Source: Spirochaetia bacterium (lineage in GTDB: Bacteria > Spirochaetota > Spirochaetia > Treponematales > Rectinemataceae). From it: 64,000 bases of DNA. Below the pieces are notes generated by a model. It made no database searches, was not told where the DNA came from, and was given only the letters and a program-made list of their open reading frames with translations. Positions 17,169 to 24,987 of the stretch are shown in pieces. The position numbers and the translations under genes are program-made. Position 1 is the first letter of the stretch. Each line of letters begins with the position of its first letter. The DNA lies in assembly GCA_029975555.1 (NCBI GenBank), contig JARKOY010000079.1, positions 210,614-274,613 of the forward strand, in the 5' to 3' direction.

Positions 17169-17828
17169 TTAAGCTTCCACCCCTGCCAGAATACGGAGCA
17201 CGGCCAGGGCCTGATGGGACGCGGCGATCATGACGCGGGGCGCGCAGACGCCGGTTTGCCCCTCCGAAGGGGTCACAAAATCGCCGCAGGCGACGATCCG
17301 TTCTGCGAGCCTAACGGTGCGGATTTCGTTGGCAGGTTCAAGCCCTCCCACCCCTGAAGCGGTGACGAGCCAGAGCCCAGGAGGACTGTGCCGCACAAAC
17401 CAGGAAAACAGCATGGCTTTCGTGACTGCATCGTCCACTGCTTCGACGAGGACATCGCAGCCGTGGCAGAATTCATCGAGGTCGCGTTCCTCGATGCGAC
17501 GGCACCAGAGCTCGAGTTCGACCGAGGGGGAGAGCGTGCGTATCTGCGCGGCGAGGGCGTCGGTTTTTTTCTGCCCTAGATGTCGGGGGAAGTAGTGTTG
17601 GCGGTTCAGGTTCTCGATGGACACTGTGTCGAAATCGGCGAGCCTAAAGGAGGTTACACCCGCCCGCGCAAGCATCATCGCAATGTTCGAGCCAAGGCCG
17701 CCCAGCCCGACGATACCCACACGCTTGCCGGTGATGTTGTGCAAGGCGGGTGGGTTGCGGGCGAGTCGGTCAGATACGGGGAGCTGCGCGTCCGGTAGAG
17801 ACGCAGAAGGCGACTTGGCGATGTTCAA
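17169..17828 (-). CDS. ThiF/MoeB-family adenylyltransferase (short form)
   Basis: A 219-residue E1-like enzyme. The nucleotide loop is GIVGLGGLGSNIA, followed by 'ADFDTVSIENLNRQHYF' with the Asp and Arg of the family. A C-terminal 'GVCAPRV' Cys may be a sulfur-transfer residue; FCHGC is a lone CxxC, not the usual double pair for Zn. The TTG start overlaps the stop of the MoaD-like gene, with GGAGG just upstream. It should adenylate the C-terminal glycine of that carrier protein. The final pathway (molybdopterin, thiamin or another thio-compound) is not shown by the window. Confidence 0.85.
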   Translation of the reverse strand: MNIAKSPSASLPDAQLPVSDRLARNPPALHNITGKRVGIVGLGGLGSNIAMMLARAGVTSFRLADFDTVSIENLNRQHYFPRHLGQKKTDALAAQIRTLSPSVELELWCRRIEERDLDEFCHGCDVLVEAVDDAVTKAMLFSWFVRHSPPGLWLVTASGVGGLEPANEIRTVRLAERIVACGDFVTPSEGQTGVCAPRVMIAASHQALAVLRILAGVEA

Positions 17829-18058
17829 CCTCCTCCGACTGGCAGGTAGATGAAGAGGCGGTCTCCGTCCTTCAGCACCCTTTCATGGGGCGAACGCTCG
17901 TTGTTCACGATGGGAATGATGTATTTGCGGTACGGGCCGATCAGCCCGAGGCGATCCAGCACGCTGGCGGCGGACGTTCCCTCGGGAAACTCTAAGATAG
18001 TGCCCGATTTGACGCCCTCAATGTTCAAAAAACCGAGATACTCGACCGTAATGTGCAT
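17825..18058 (-). CDS. MoaD/ThiS-like sulfur carrier protein
   Basis: A 77-residue beta-grasp protein ending in VGGG; the family works through a C-terminal Gly-Gly that is adenylated and then thiocarboxylated. It has 'LEFPEGTSAASVLDRLGL' and 'VLKDGDRLFIYLPVGGG', typical of MoaD-like carriers. It overlaps the ThiF-like gene by 4 bases and follows the DUF2804 gene by 16 bases. The extra terminal Gly after GG is slightly unusual and may need trimming. Confidence 0.82.
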   Translation of the reverse strand: MHITVEYLGFLNIEGVKSGTILEFPEGTSAASVLDRLGLIGPYRKYIIPIVNNERSPHERVLKDGDRLFIYLPVGGG

Positions 18059-18074
18059 CGCACCCCTCTACTTT

Positions 18075-19106
18075 CTACCACTTGTTCTGCACGTCTTCGG
18101 CTAGGCCGAGCAGCCTGTCCACCTTGAGCTCGCGGCCGTCGTCGAGGATGAGCCGACCCGAATAGTAGCCGAAGAGCTGGTTCTGGATCGATGATACGGC
18201 GAGCAATTTTATGTCGCTGTGGCGGTTCAAGACAGGCTCGAAGTCCATCTCGAAGCGGCCGTCGCTGCTGGTGATGTTCCATGGAGCCATATAATCCTTT
18301 GGGTCGATGTGAAATTCGATCTCCTCGAGCTTGTGGGCTCTGCCTCCGTAAAACACCATATTTTCCGATGCAGGCGTTCTGTCGGTAAATCCATACCCGA
18401 TGTTCCACCCCAGAGGAATGCCTTCGTGCAGTCCAGAGGCCGAACCCCAGTACCAACGATTGTTGTAGAGCCAATATCCCCGACCCCAGTCTAGCACGCC
18501 AAACGAGTCATCAGGCTCGAAAGGATAGTGTTCCTCCCCGATCGTGACCTCGCCGCGTGCGGGCATGCAGTTTATCTTCTGGTTGTAGTAGAAGGCGCGC
18601 CTGTTCTCTTTCCATGAGGTGGCGATGTTCATGCTGTCCGCATCCGGGTCCTGTTCGAGCACAAGATCGCAGGAGAGGCCTTTCCCGTCACCGAAGGAAG
18701 GACAGTGCGCGACAATGCGGCGCTGGCCTTTACCGAGGATATACGAGATGCTCAATTTTTTGTCTTCGTAGTGCAGATCGCCCCGCGATGAAGAGGGCGA
18801 AAGGCCGGTCCTACCCCGCGGGAGCAGCTTGAGACTGTCCACGGGCGTAAAGCTGCGCCTCTCAAAATCGAGCCAGACGATGTTGCTCAAGCCCACATAG
18901 CCCAGGTCCGAGACCGTACACGCAATGCCGTATCCTCGCTTCTGCGAAAGCACGCAGTAGTAGTCCCATTCTTTGATCCGGTACCAGGGGGCTTTGATGC
19001 GCGACCGGTCATAGTGCCACAGCGGCCGCCTCGCCCAGCCTTCCTCTGTGATGTGTCCTCGATCGTCCAAAAGCTCGATCGGCGAAATAATTTCATGTTG
19101 ACTCAT
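18075..19106 (-). CDS. DUF2804 family protein
   Basis: A 343-residue protein with the DUF2804 N-terminal pattern: 'ELLDDRGHITEEGWARRPLWHYDRSRI', then many Trp-rich beta strands ('DWGRGYWLYNNRWYWGSASGL'). No signal peptide. Function of the family is not known to me; the fold is probably lipocalin-like beta-barrel. The ATG at 19106 is 7 bases from a -10 box without a ribosome binding site, so leaderless. It heads the operon with the MoaD-like and ThiF-like genes. Confidence 0.8.
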   Translation of the reverse strand: MSQHEIISPIELLDDRGHITEEGWARRPLWHYDRSRIKAPWYRIKEWDYYCVLSQKRGYGIACTVSDLGYVGLSNIVWLDFERRSFTPVDSLKLLPRGRTGLSPSSSRGDLHYEDKKLSISYILGKGQRRIVAHCPSFGDGKGLSCDLVLEQDPDADSMNIATSWKENRRAFYYNQKINCMPARGEVTIGEEHYPFEPDDSFGVLDWGRGYWLYNNRWYWGSASGLHEGIPLGWNIGYGFTDRTPASENMVFYGGRAHKLEEIEFHIDPKDYMAPWNITSSDGRFEMDFEPVLNRHSDIKLLAVSSIQNQLFGYYSGRLILDDGRELKVDRLLGLAEDVQNKW

Positions 19107-19113
19107 AATATCG

Positions 19114-19141
19114 ATGATAGCGCAGATGGAATCTAAGTCAA
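19114..19141 (-). promoter_or_regulatory. Promoter of the DUF2804-MoaD-ThiF operon
   Basis: Minus-strand TTGACT (19136-19141), 16-base spacer, TATCAT (19114-19119). Only 7 bases separate the -10 box from the ATG at 19106 and no Shine-Dalgarno sequence fits, so the transcript likely starts at or next to the ATG. Confidence 0.55.
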
Positions 19142-19171
19142 TGCCGAAAAAGGACGATCATCAAATAACGT

Positions 19172-19239
19172 GGGACAATGCATGAAAAACGCCATTCATT
19201 TTTTCACAATGCATAATTATCAAAATCCATAATTGTCCC
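19172..19239. repeat. 68-base element bounded by 8-base inverted repeats
   Basis: GGGACAAT (19172-19179) and ATTGTCCC (19232-19239) bound an AT-rich segment that also contains ATGCAT twice and complementary A- and T-runs, so the whole can fold imperfectly. It could be a small non-autonomous element or a chance hairpin. No target duplication is visible. Confidence 0.3.
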
Positions 19240-19461
19240 CCAACGAGTCGAAGAGCAGGAGCGCAAGTAATTTGCCTCCTACCTGCACGACGAAGGAGAA
19301 AAAATCTGTCGGGAGCATGGTTTGGCCTTCGTATATTTGCTGGCATGGAGATTGGAAAGACGATGGGGTTGTGACAGCCGCACTCGGCGTAGCAGGTATA
19401 CGGTCACGGTCGTATGGTGCCATTTGCCGCAGCGTCGGCCATAATCGGCATTTTTACAACG

Positions 19462-19494
19462 ACTCCGTCAAATTTAATGTAAATTTGACGGAGT
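19462..19494. repeat. Perfect 15-bp inverted repeat with 3-base loop
   Basis: ACTCCGTCAAATTTA (19462-19476) and its exact reverse complement (19480-19494) are separated by ATG. It lies about 45 bases before the decayed DUF4143-type ATPase. It may be a large operator, a cruciform or a repeat-element end. The region 19107-19856 otherwise contains no intact gene. Confidence 0.75.
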
Positions 19495-19539
19495 GGCCAT
19501 TGGAGTTGTAGAGCATGGCAATGCAATCTTTTTCCACTG

Positions 19540-19760
19540 TGTTCTGCAGAACTTGGTACAGTCGATATTGATCGATATCTGCTGTATGGCGGATTACCTC
19601 AAGTTATTACCAGCCAGGATCCCTTAGAAGAATTAGATGCTTAATAAATACATACCTAAAAGAGGAAATCATGGCTGAGGCCCTTGTACACAAAGCCTAG
19701 TTCATTTTGCCTCATTTTTAAAAACAGCAGCAGTCAGTAATGCGCAGATGATCTATGGAA
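19540..19760 (+). pseudogene. Remnant of an AAA ATPase/DUF4143 protein
   Basis: Frame 19540-19632 reads CSAELGTVDIDRYLLYGGLP then QVITSQDPLEELDA and a stop. Shifting frame by one restores NTYLKEEIMAEALVHK, and a further shift gives KTAAVSNAQMIYGTAGVSG. Together they match the linker and early DUF4143 part of the common prokaryotic AAA-DUF4143 ATPases (YGGLP, DAYLxTYLxEEIxAEALV, AAxxNxQxI). The N-terminal ATPase half and the C-terminus are missing. At least two frameshifts and stops make it a dead fragment. Confidence 0.7.
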
Positions 19761-19856
19761 CGGCAGGGGTTAGTGGTTTTGGCTTCTCTCTCTTCAACGT
19801 TCCCTCTCTCGGCGGGTCGATGATGTTCGGATGGCGAAAGGGCAGCCGCAGGGTGA

Positions 19857-22800
19857 TCAGAACAGCTCGGGCTGCAAATCCTTCGGTTTTTTAGGGGTGG
19901 TGTGTTCGACCATGGGCACGAGGTCTTCGATCTGGGCGAGGAAGCGGCTGGGCGCGAGGCTGAGCCTACGGCCGAGGAAGCGCCGCGAGCGGGCCCAAGA
20001 CAGGTAGAGGCCGACCCTGGCGCGGGTCATCGCCACATAGAGGAGCCTGCGTTCTTCTTCTATTCTTTGATCAACTGTGGTAGCGACGCCCTGGCCGCCG
20101 CGCTCGGCACTTGTACCGCCGTCGTCCTTTTTCCCCTGGTCAACAGAGCCTCGAGCTTCGAAGAGCGTGAAGGGCAAGATGCCTTCTTCGAGGCCAGCCA
20201 CAAAGACGTAGTCGAATTCGAGGCCTTTGGCCGCGTGCATGGTCATGAGCGAGACGCGCTCTCCGTGCGCTTCGTAACCATCTTGAGGGCTCCCTAGCGC
20301 GAGGTCGTCCAAAAATGATGTCACGTCGGCATAGAGGGATGCCTGGGCGACGAGGCGCTCCAGGGAGGATTCGTGGCCGGCGAGTGCTGGCTTGGATGTC
20401 GTGGCGGTCGCGTCGCTCGCGTGCGGGCCCACAAGGTCGATTGCGGCGCGCACGGCCTCGGCGGGAGAAAGCTCAGAAAGCCGCTCGCGGAGGGCCTTTT
20501 CTGCGGTGAGGGGCCGCTGTTGGGGATTGTCTCCTCTCCCCCTCTGCGCATCAGGCCGGACCGCGGCGCGCAGGAGGCTGAGCACCGATCGGGCAGGCTC
20601 TTCCTCCCACCAGGGCTTGTCTCCGATAAACCTGTAAGGTATGCCGTGGTCGAGGAGTGCCTTCTCAATCGGTGGAGCGAGAGCGGCTGCGCGGACGAGG
20701 ATTGCGCATTCGCCGAGGCTCGAGAGCGTCTGGCCTTCCTGAGGAGCGTCGTGCGCGTTTTTGGAAAAGCCAGTGACGCCCGAATCGATGGCGAAGAAGC
20801 GCGTGCCCCCGATGAGCCTATCTATCTCGCGCGCGATGCCTTCGGCCTCCGATGCTTCGCTCGGGAACTCACACCTCGAGAGCGCGACGGCATTTCCAGA
20901 GCCGCCGAGTTCAGCTCCCACGAGGCGCCCCGCCGCGCCGATGATGCCTTGAGCGCAGCGGAAACTCCGGACCAGGCGGTAGACGGTGGCGCCAGGGTAG
21001 TCTGTCAGAAAGCGCTCGATGAAACGCCGGTCCGAGCCGCGGAACCCGTAGATCGCCTGATTCGGGTCTCCTATGACACAGATGTCGGGCGACATGAATT
21101 GGGTGTGCGCCGCGATGGGGTTGGGCGCGAGGAGGCGAATCAGCGCATATTGGGCGAAGTTGACATCCTGGTACTCGTCCACGAAGATGGCTCGGAAGCG
21201 GCTGCGATAGGCCGAAAGCATTTCCGGCTTTGCCGCGAGGAGCCGGACGGTCCCTGCGACGAGGTCGTCGAAGTCGAGGGCATGCGCTTCCTTGAGTGCG
21301 CTTCTATAGTGCGCATATGCCGCATCCAGGTCGGCATCGAAGGGCGGCACGCCGAGCGCCGCGGCCAGTTCGGCGAGCCCCTTAGGAGCGGCAGGGCCCA
21401 GACGAGGCATACGGTCTCCGGGCAGGAGGAGAAAGCGCTTGCGCGCTTCGATGTATGCGGCGAGGCATCGGACGGTCCGAGACCCGTTGCCAGCGCCGCC
21501 CCTGGTGTTCAGCGTCGCTGATTTCAGGAAAGCTTCCTTTTCTTCTTCGGCGAGTACGGTGAAACCGGACGGAAGCCCCGCCTCCGCCGCGTGCTCTCTC
21601 AGCACCGAAAGACAAAACGAGTGGAATGTTGCCGCCGTGATCCGAGCCGCACGCTCTTCGCCCACAGCCCTTTTGATGCGCTCGCGGAGTTCCGCTGCCG
21701 CCTTGTTCGTAAAGGTGATCGCCAGAATCGACGAAGGATCGAATCCGCCTTGCACGAGGCGCGCGATGCGCAGCGCGAGGACTGCAGTCTTGCCCGTGCC
21801 GGGGCCTGCGACGATGAGGGCAGGTCCGCCAGGATGGTTCACCGCCGCTTCTTGCGCGGCGTCGAGGCTGAAAGCGGCCGGGGCGGTGTGGGCCGTGGCA
21901 GAAGCGGAAGGGGAAGCAGCACGAGAAGGCGCCTCTCGCATAACACCACCGACATCGGCCGACGATTCTGATTCTGACGCGCTGACGGCGTCCAAGGTAC
22001 AGGCCGCTTTTGCAGCTTCCTCTGAAGCCCTTTTTTCGCTCCGTGGCTCTGCGCCGCTCGCAGCGTGCTGCTCTTGGCTACGCCTTGCAGATACTCTGCG
22101 AGATGGATGAGAATTGTCTCCAGCGTGTGGCGCCTCGGCATCCATCTCGTCATCGAAGAGTCCTACCTTAGCTTTCGGCTCGATCCGCTCTCCCGGTGCA
22201 AAGGCGTGGATGACGCCGTACTCACCGTCGTATCCGGGCTTTATGGAAACCTGACCTGAGCGCATGCGGCCGATGGCCCTGGCCAAAAGTTCGCCTGAAA
22301 CTCCGAACATCCCCATCGACTCGATCTCGGATTCACTTCGGTCCATCAGGAGAGAGAGTTCGCAGCCCGCACGTTCCACGAGGCTGCCGTAGGCGGCAGC
22401 GACTTTCTTCGACCCGCTTCCCGTGCCTAAAAGCTCGGCGAGCAGTTCGGGCAAAGGGATGAGGGACCTGTAGGGCCTACGATTCGTGCCCTCATAGTTC
22501 TGAGGGCATGGTTCTGTCTCGTCCACAGGCCTGTCGGCGAGCTCTGCTACGCGGCGCATGACTCCATGGGTGAGCGGTTTGCCGCACACCGGACAGAGCC
22601 CCTTGTGCGCGAGGCTCTCTGTGGGGGACATCACCACGCCACAGGCTCGGTGGCCGTCGTAGTGGTATTTGCCCTCCTGGGGGAAGAATTCGATTGTCTC
22701 CGCGATCCTGCCTGCTGGGCCGCCGCCCGAGAGCGCTTCCGCGAGGCCTGCGAAGGAGGGCTCCATCTCGAAGACCGTCGCCTCGCGGCCCAGTTTTTCC

Positions 22801-23501
22801 GGCGAGTGGGCATCCGAGTTCGATATGATTCCAAAGCGGTCGAGGGAGCTCACCGCCCAGTTCATGGGTGGGTTCGAGGACAGGCCCGTCTCTATTGCGC
22901 CGATGCGGGGCGTGAGGTCGCCGTAACATTCTTCGATGGAGTCGAAGCCGGAGTTTGCGCCGAGGGCAGAGAACCAGGGGGTCCAGATGTGGGCCGGCAC
23001 GAGGATGGAGCGCTCGTCGGCATCCAAAAGCGCGGCGAGAAGCTCTCGCGAGTCCACGCCGAGAATGGGCCTGCCATCGGAGGAAATGTTGCCTATTCGC
23101 TCAAGCCTGGCCTGGAAGGCGGCCGCGGCTGGGAAATCCGGAAGGATCACGACGTGGTGGACTTTGCGCGTCCTGCCGCCTCGGCTGTAGATCGTGCTTA
23201 TTTCTCCCGTGAGGACGAAGTGCACAGGCCTGTCCCCTGAAGGCTCGGGCAAGCCCTCAGCCAGCGCTTGACCCGCATCGAACTCGCGCCGCAGCTTGGG
23301 CTTGAGGCGGAACAAGCCTCCCTCAACCGGCTCAAGCTGTTCTCTGAGCTCCGCGAGCCACGCCGGGTGCGTGCAGTCGCCCGTGCCGACGAGGTCTATT
23401 CCTTTGATGCGCGCCCAGCGTTCCAGGTAGGGCAGCGTGAGCTTGGCGCTCGTGGCGCGCGAGTAGTGTGAGTGGATGTGGAGGTCGGCGATGATGCGCA
23501 T
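19857..23501 (-). CDS. EndoQ-like PHP nuclease fused to UvrD/PcrA-type helicase
   Basis: A 1214-residue fusion. Residues 1 to about 430 resemble endonuclease Q: PHP motif DLHIHSHYS, further His/Asp metal ligands (GTGDCTHP, SDAHSPEK) and a Cys cluster with CPVCGK near residue 304, then a helical region. Residues about 430-540 are an Ala/Ser/Glu-rich linker. From about 545 it is a superfamily 1 helicase: Walker A AGPGTGKT (near 569), FTNKAAAELRERI, DEYQDVN, GDPNQAIYGFRGSD, TMHAAKGLEFDYVF, and YVAMTRAR. EndoQ cuts 5' of deaminated bases; coupling to a helicase suggests a repair machine that nicks then unwinds. mgsA lies upstream on the same strand. Confidence 0.88.
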   Translation of the reverse strand: MRIIADLHIHSHYSRATSAKLTLPYLERWARIKGIDLVGTGDCTHPAWLAELREQLEPVEGGLFRLKPKLRREFDAGQALAEGLPEPSGDRPVHFVLTGEISTIYSRGGRTRKVHHVVILPDFPAAAAFQARLERIGNISSDGRPILGVDSRELLAALLDADERSILVPAHIWTPWFSALGANSGFDSIEECYGDLTPRIGAIETGLSSNPPMNWAVSSLDRFGIISNSDAHSPEKLGREATVFEMEPSFAGLAEALSGGGPAGRIAETIEFFPQEGKYHYDGHRACGVVMSPTESLAHKGLCPVCGKPLTHGVMRRVAELADRPVDETEPCPQNYEGTNRRPYRSLIPLPELLAELLGTGSGSKKVAAAYGSLVERAGCELSLLMDRSESEIESMGMFGVSGELLARAIGRMRSGQVSIKPGYDGEYGVIHAFAPGERIEPKAKVGLFDDEMDAEAPHAGDNSHPSRRVSARRSQEQHAASGAEPRSEKRASEEAAKAACTLDAVSASESESSADVGGVMREAPSRAASPSASATAHTAPAAFSLDAAQEAAVNHPGGPALIVAGPGTGKTAVLALRIARLVQGGFDPSSILAITFTNKAAAELRERIKRAVGEERAARITAATFHSFCLSVLREHAAEAGLPSGFTVLAEEEKEAFLKSATLNTRGGAGNGSRTVRCLAAYIEARKRFLLLPGDRMPRLGPAAPKGLAELAAALGVPPFDADLDAAYAHYRSALKEAHALDFDDLVAGTVRLLAAKPEMLSAYRSRFRAIFVDEYQDVNFAQYALIRLLAPNPIAAHTQFMSPDICVIGDPNQAIYGFRGSDRRFIERFLTDYPGATVYRLVRSFRCAQGIIGAAGRLVGAELGGSGNAVALSRCEFPSEASEAEGIAREIDRLIGGTRFFAIDSGVTGFSKNAHDAPQEGQTLSSLGECAILVRAAALAPPIEKALLDHGIPYRFIGDKPWWEEEPARSVLSLLRAAVRPDAQRGRGDNPQQRPLTAEKALRERLSELSPAEAVRAAIDLVGPHASDATATTSKPALAGHESSLERLVAQASLYADVTSFLDDLALGSPQDGYEAHGERVSLMTMHAAKGLEFDYVFVAGLEEGILPFTLFEARGSVDQGKKDDGGTSAERGGQGVATTVDQRIEEERRLLYVAMTRARVGLYLSWARSRRFLGRRLSLAPSRFLAQIEDLVPMVEHTTPKKPKDLQPELF

Positions 23502-23520
23502 TGTTCGAAACGGTCCTTCT

Positions 23521-23997
23521 TTAGCCGATGTAGCCGACCGGCCTGGCGAGATAGTCGCTGTAGTCCCTGACGTGCGGCTCGTACCTTGCTCCGAAGAGGG
23601 GGCTCGAGATGAGAAAGTCGGCGGTCGACCGGTTGCAGGCCATAGGAATGTTGTAGAGCACGGCGACTCTCAGGAGCGCTTTGACGTCGACGTCGTGGGG
23701 GTGAGGCGACATGGGGTCCCAGAAAAAGATCATGATGTCGATTTTACCTTCGGCGATGAATGCGCCGATCTGCTGGTCTCCTCCCAAAGGCCCCGACTTC
23801 AGGCGGGTGAGACGGAGCCCCTCCGGTCGGACGCCACCGGCTTTGGCCGTGATGGTCTCTTCGATCAGGCGGCCCGTGGTGCCGGTCGATATGAGGTCGT
23901 GGTTGATGAGTGTTTCCCAATTATATTGTACCCATTCCACAAGCTCGCGTTTCTCGTTGTCGTGAGCGATGAGCGCTATGCGTTTTCTACTTTCCAT
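23521..23997 (-). CDS. mgsA: Methylglyoxal synthase
   Basis: A 158-residue enzyme converting dihydroxyacetone phosphate to methylglyoxal and phosphate, a bypass of lower glycolysis when phosphate is short. Family marks are 'RIALIAHDNEK' at the N-terminus, the phosphate-binding TGTTGRLIEE, the catalytic-Asp motif SGPLGGDQQIG, and 'WDPMSPHPHDVDVKALLR'. The ATG has GGAG seven bases upstream. It lies 19 bases before the EndoQ-UvrD gene and may be co-transcribed, although no functional link is obvious. Confidence 0.96.
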   Translation of the reverse strand: MESRKRIALIAHDNEKRELVEWVQYNWETLINHDLISTGTTGRLIEETITAKAGGVRPEGLRLTRLKSGPLGGDQQIGAFIAEGKIDIMIFFWDPMSPHPHDVDVKALLRVAVLYNIPMACNRSTADFLISSPLFGARYEPHVRDYSDYLARPVGYIG

Positions 23998-24078
23998 AGG
24001 TGCTCCATATAGGTACTATAATCCAGGCAGATTTTTTTTGAAACCACAGAGTGAGCCGAGCATTCCATCGGGTATACG

Positions 24079-24987
24079 TTAGGGATCCGAGCCTTCCGTT
24101 CCGATCTTTGGGCATATCGATCCAAGGGGACATGCCCCGCAGCGCGGTTCGCCCGATGGGCACGCTTCGCGTCCAAGGCGGATGAGGTTGACGTGCAGTG
24201 AAAGCACGTCGAATCCTGCAGGCATGAGCGCGCCCAAGTGGTCGGCCCCTCGGCGCGAGGGAGTCTCGCCCTGAAAATTGTGCCAGCCGAGGCGCCGCGT
24301 CACGCGCCAGATGTGGCTGTCGACCGCCAACACAGGTCTCGCGAGGCCAAACGACATGACGCAGTGCGCCACCTTGAGTCCCACGCCGGGAAGGCTGAGC
24401 AGAAAAGACTCACACTCGTCATCGGGCCAGGCGCGGAGCGCCTCAAGGCTGACTGCGCCGAAGCGTTCCCTTATAGCCGACAAGGCCGCGTGCAGGTTTT
24501 TGGCCCTCGCGCGGTAAAGGCCGGCGGGGCGGAGGGGGCCATAGAGTTCTTCCTCTTTGGCCTCGGCCACTTCGTCCCAATTAGAGAAAGCGCTGCGCAG
24601 GGCGGTATAGGCTGTCTCACAGTTTTCCACCGTCGTCCGCGTGCTCAAGAGAAACCATACGAGCTGCTCGATGACTGGCCCTGCGCTCTCGTCTGGCCAG
24701 GGCCCGTAGCGCCGCACGAGAATTTCGGCGACCTCGGGGACAGATGGGGCGGCGCGTATGGACGCCCCGCCTGTTGTTTCGCCGACAGAAGAGGTGTTCG
24801 CTCTACGCGCCCTGCGAACCTCACCGACGGAAGCCTCAACATCTGACATACCGGCCGATATGCCGGCCCGTGCCGTTTTTGCGCCAGATACCATTGTAGC
24901 GTCTGAACTCGCCGCCTGTGAATCTGGCAGCATTGAAACGTCCTCCTGAACCGCGCCCAAGGCAGCATTCTCCCTTTTTTTCTTCAC
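24079..24987 (-). CDS. Endonuclease III-like DNA glycosylase (HhH-GPD with Fe-S loop)
   Basis: A 302-residue protein. Residues about 80-295 are an Nth-type glycosylase: helix-hairpin-helix LPGVGLKVAHCVM with the catalytic Lys, catalytic Asp in AVDSHIWRV, and the [4Fe-4S] loop C-x6-C-x2-C-x5-C (CPSGEPRCGACPLGSIC). The first about 75 residues are an Ala/Ser/Glu-rich extension absent from standard Nth. The GTG start overlaps the hipA stop and has AAGGAG eight bases upstream, so this long form is favoured. It would remove oxidised pyrimidines or mismatched bases. Its coupling to hipBA is unusual. Confidence 0.87.
   Translation of the reverse strand: MKKKRENAALGAVQEDVSMLPDSQAASSDATMVSGAKTARAGISAGMSDVEASVGEVRRARRANTSSVGETTGGASIRAAPSVPEVAEILVRRYGPWPDESAGPVIEQLVWFLLSTRTTVENCETAYTALRSAFSNWDEVAEAKEEELYGPLRPAGLYRARAKNLHAALSAIRERFGAVSLEALRAWPDDECESFLLSLPGVGLKVAHCVMSFGLARPVLAVDSHIWRVTRRLGWHNFQGETPSRRGADHLGALMPAGFDVLSLHVNLIRLGREACPSGEPRCGACPLGSICPKIGTEGSDP

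Noticed and set aside
19220..19423. 67-codon minus-strand frame upstream of the decayed ATPase
   Set aside because: No homology recognised, no ribosome binding site, and it ends inside a possible repeat; treated as non-coding.
20373..21521. Plus-strand frame of 382 codons inside the EndoQ-UvrD gene
   Set aside because: Shadow of the helicase gene, no motif and no ribosome binding site.
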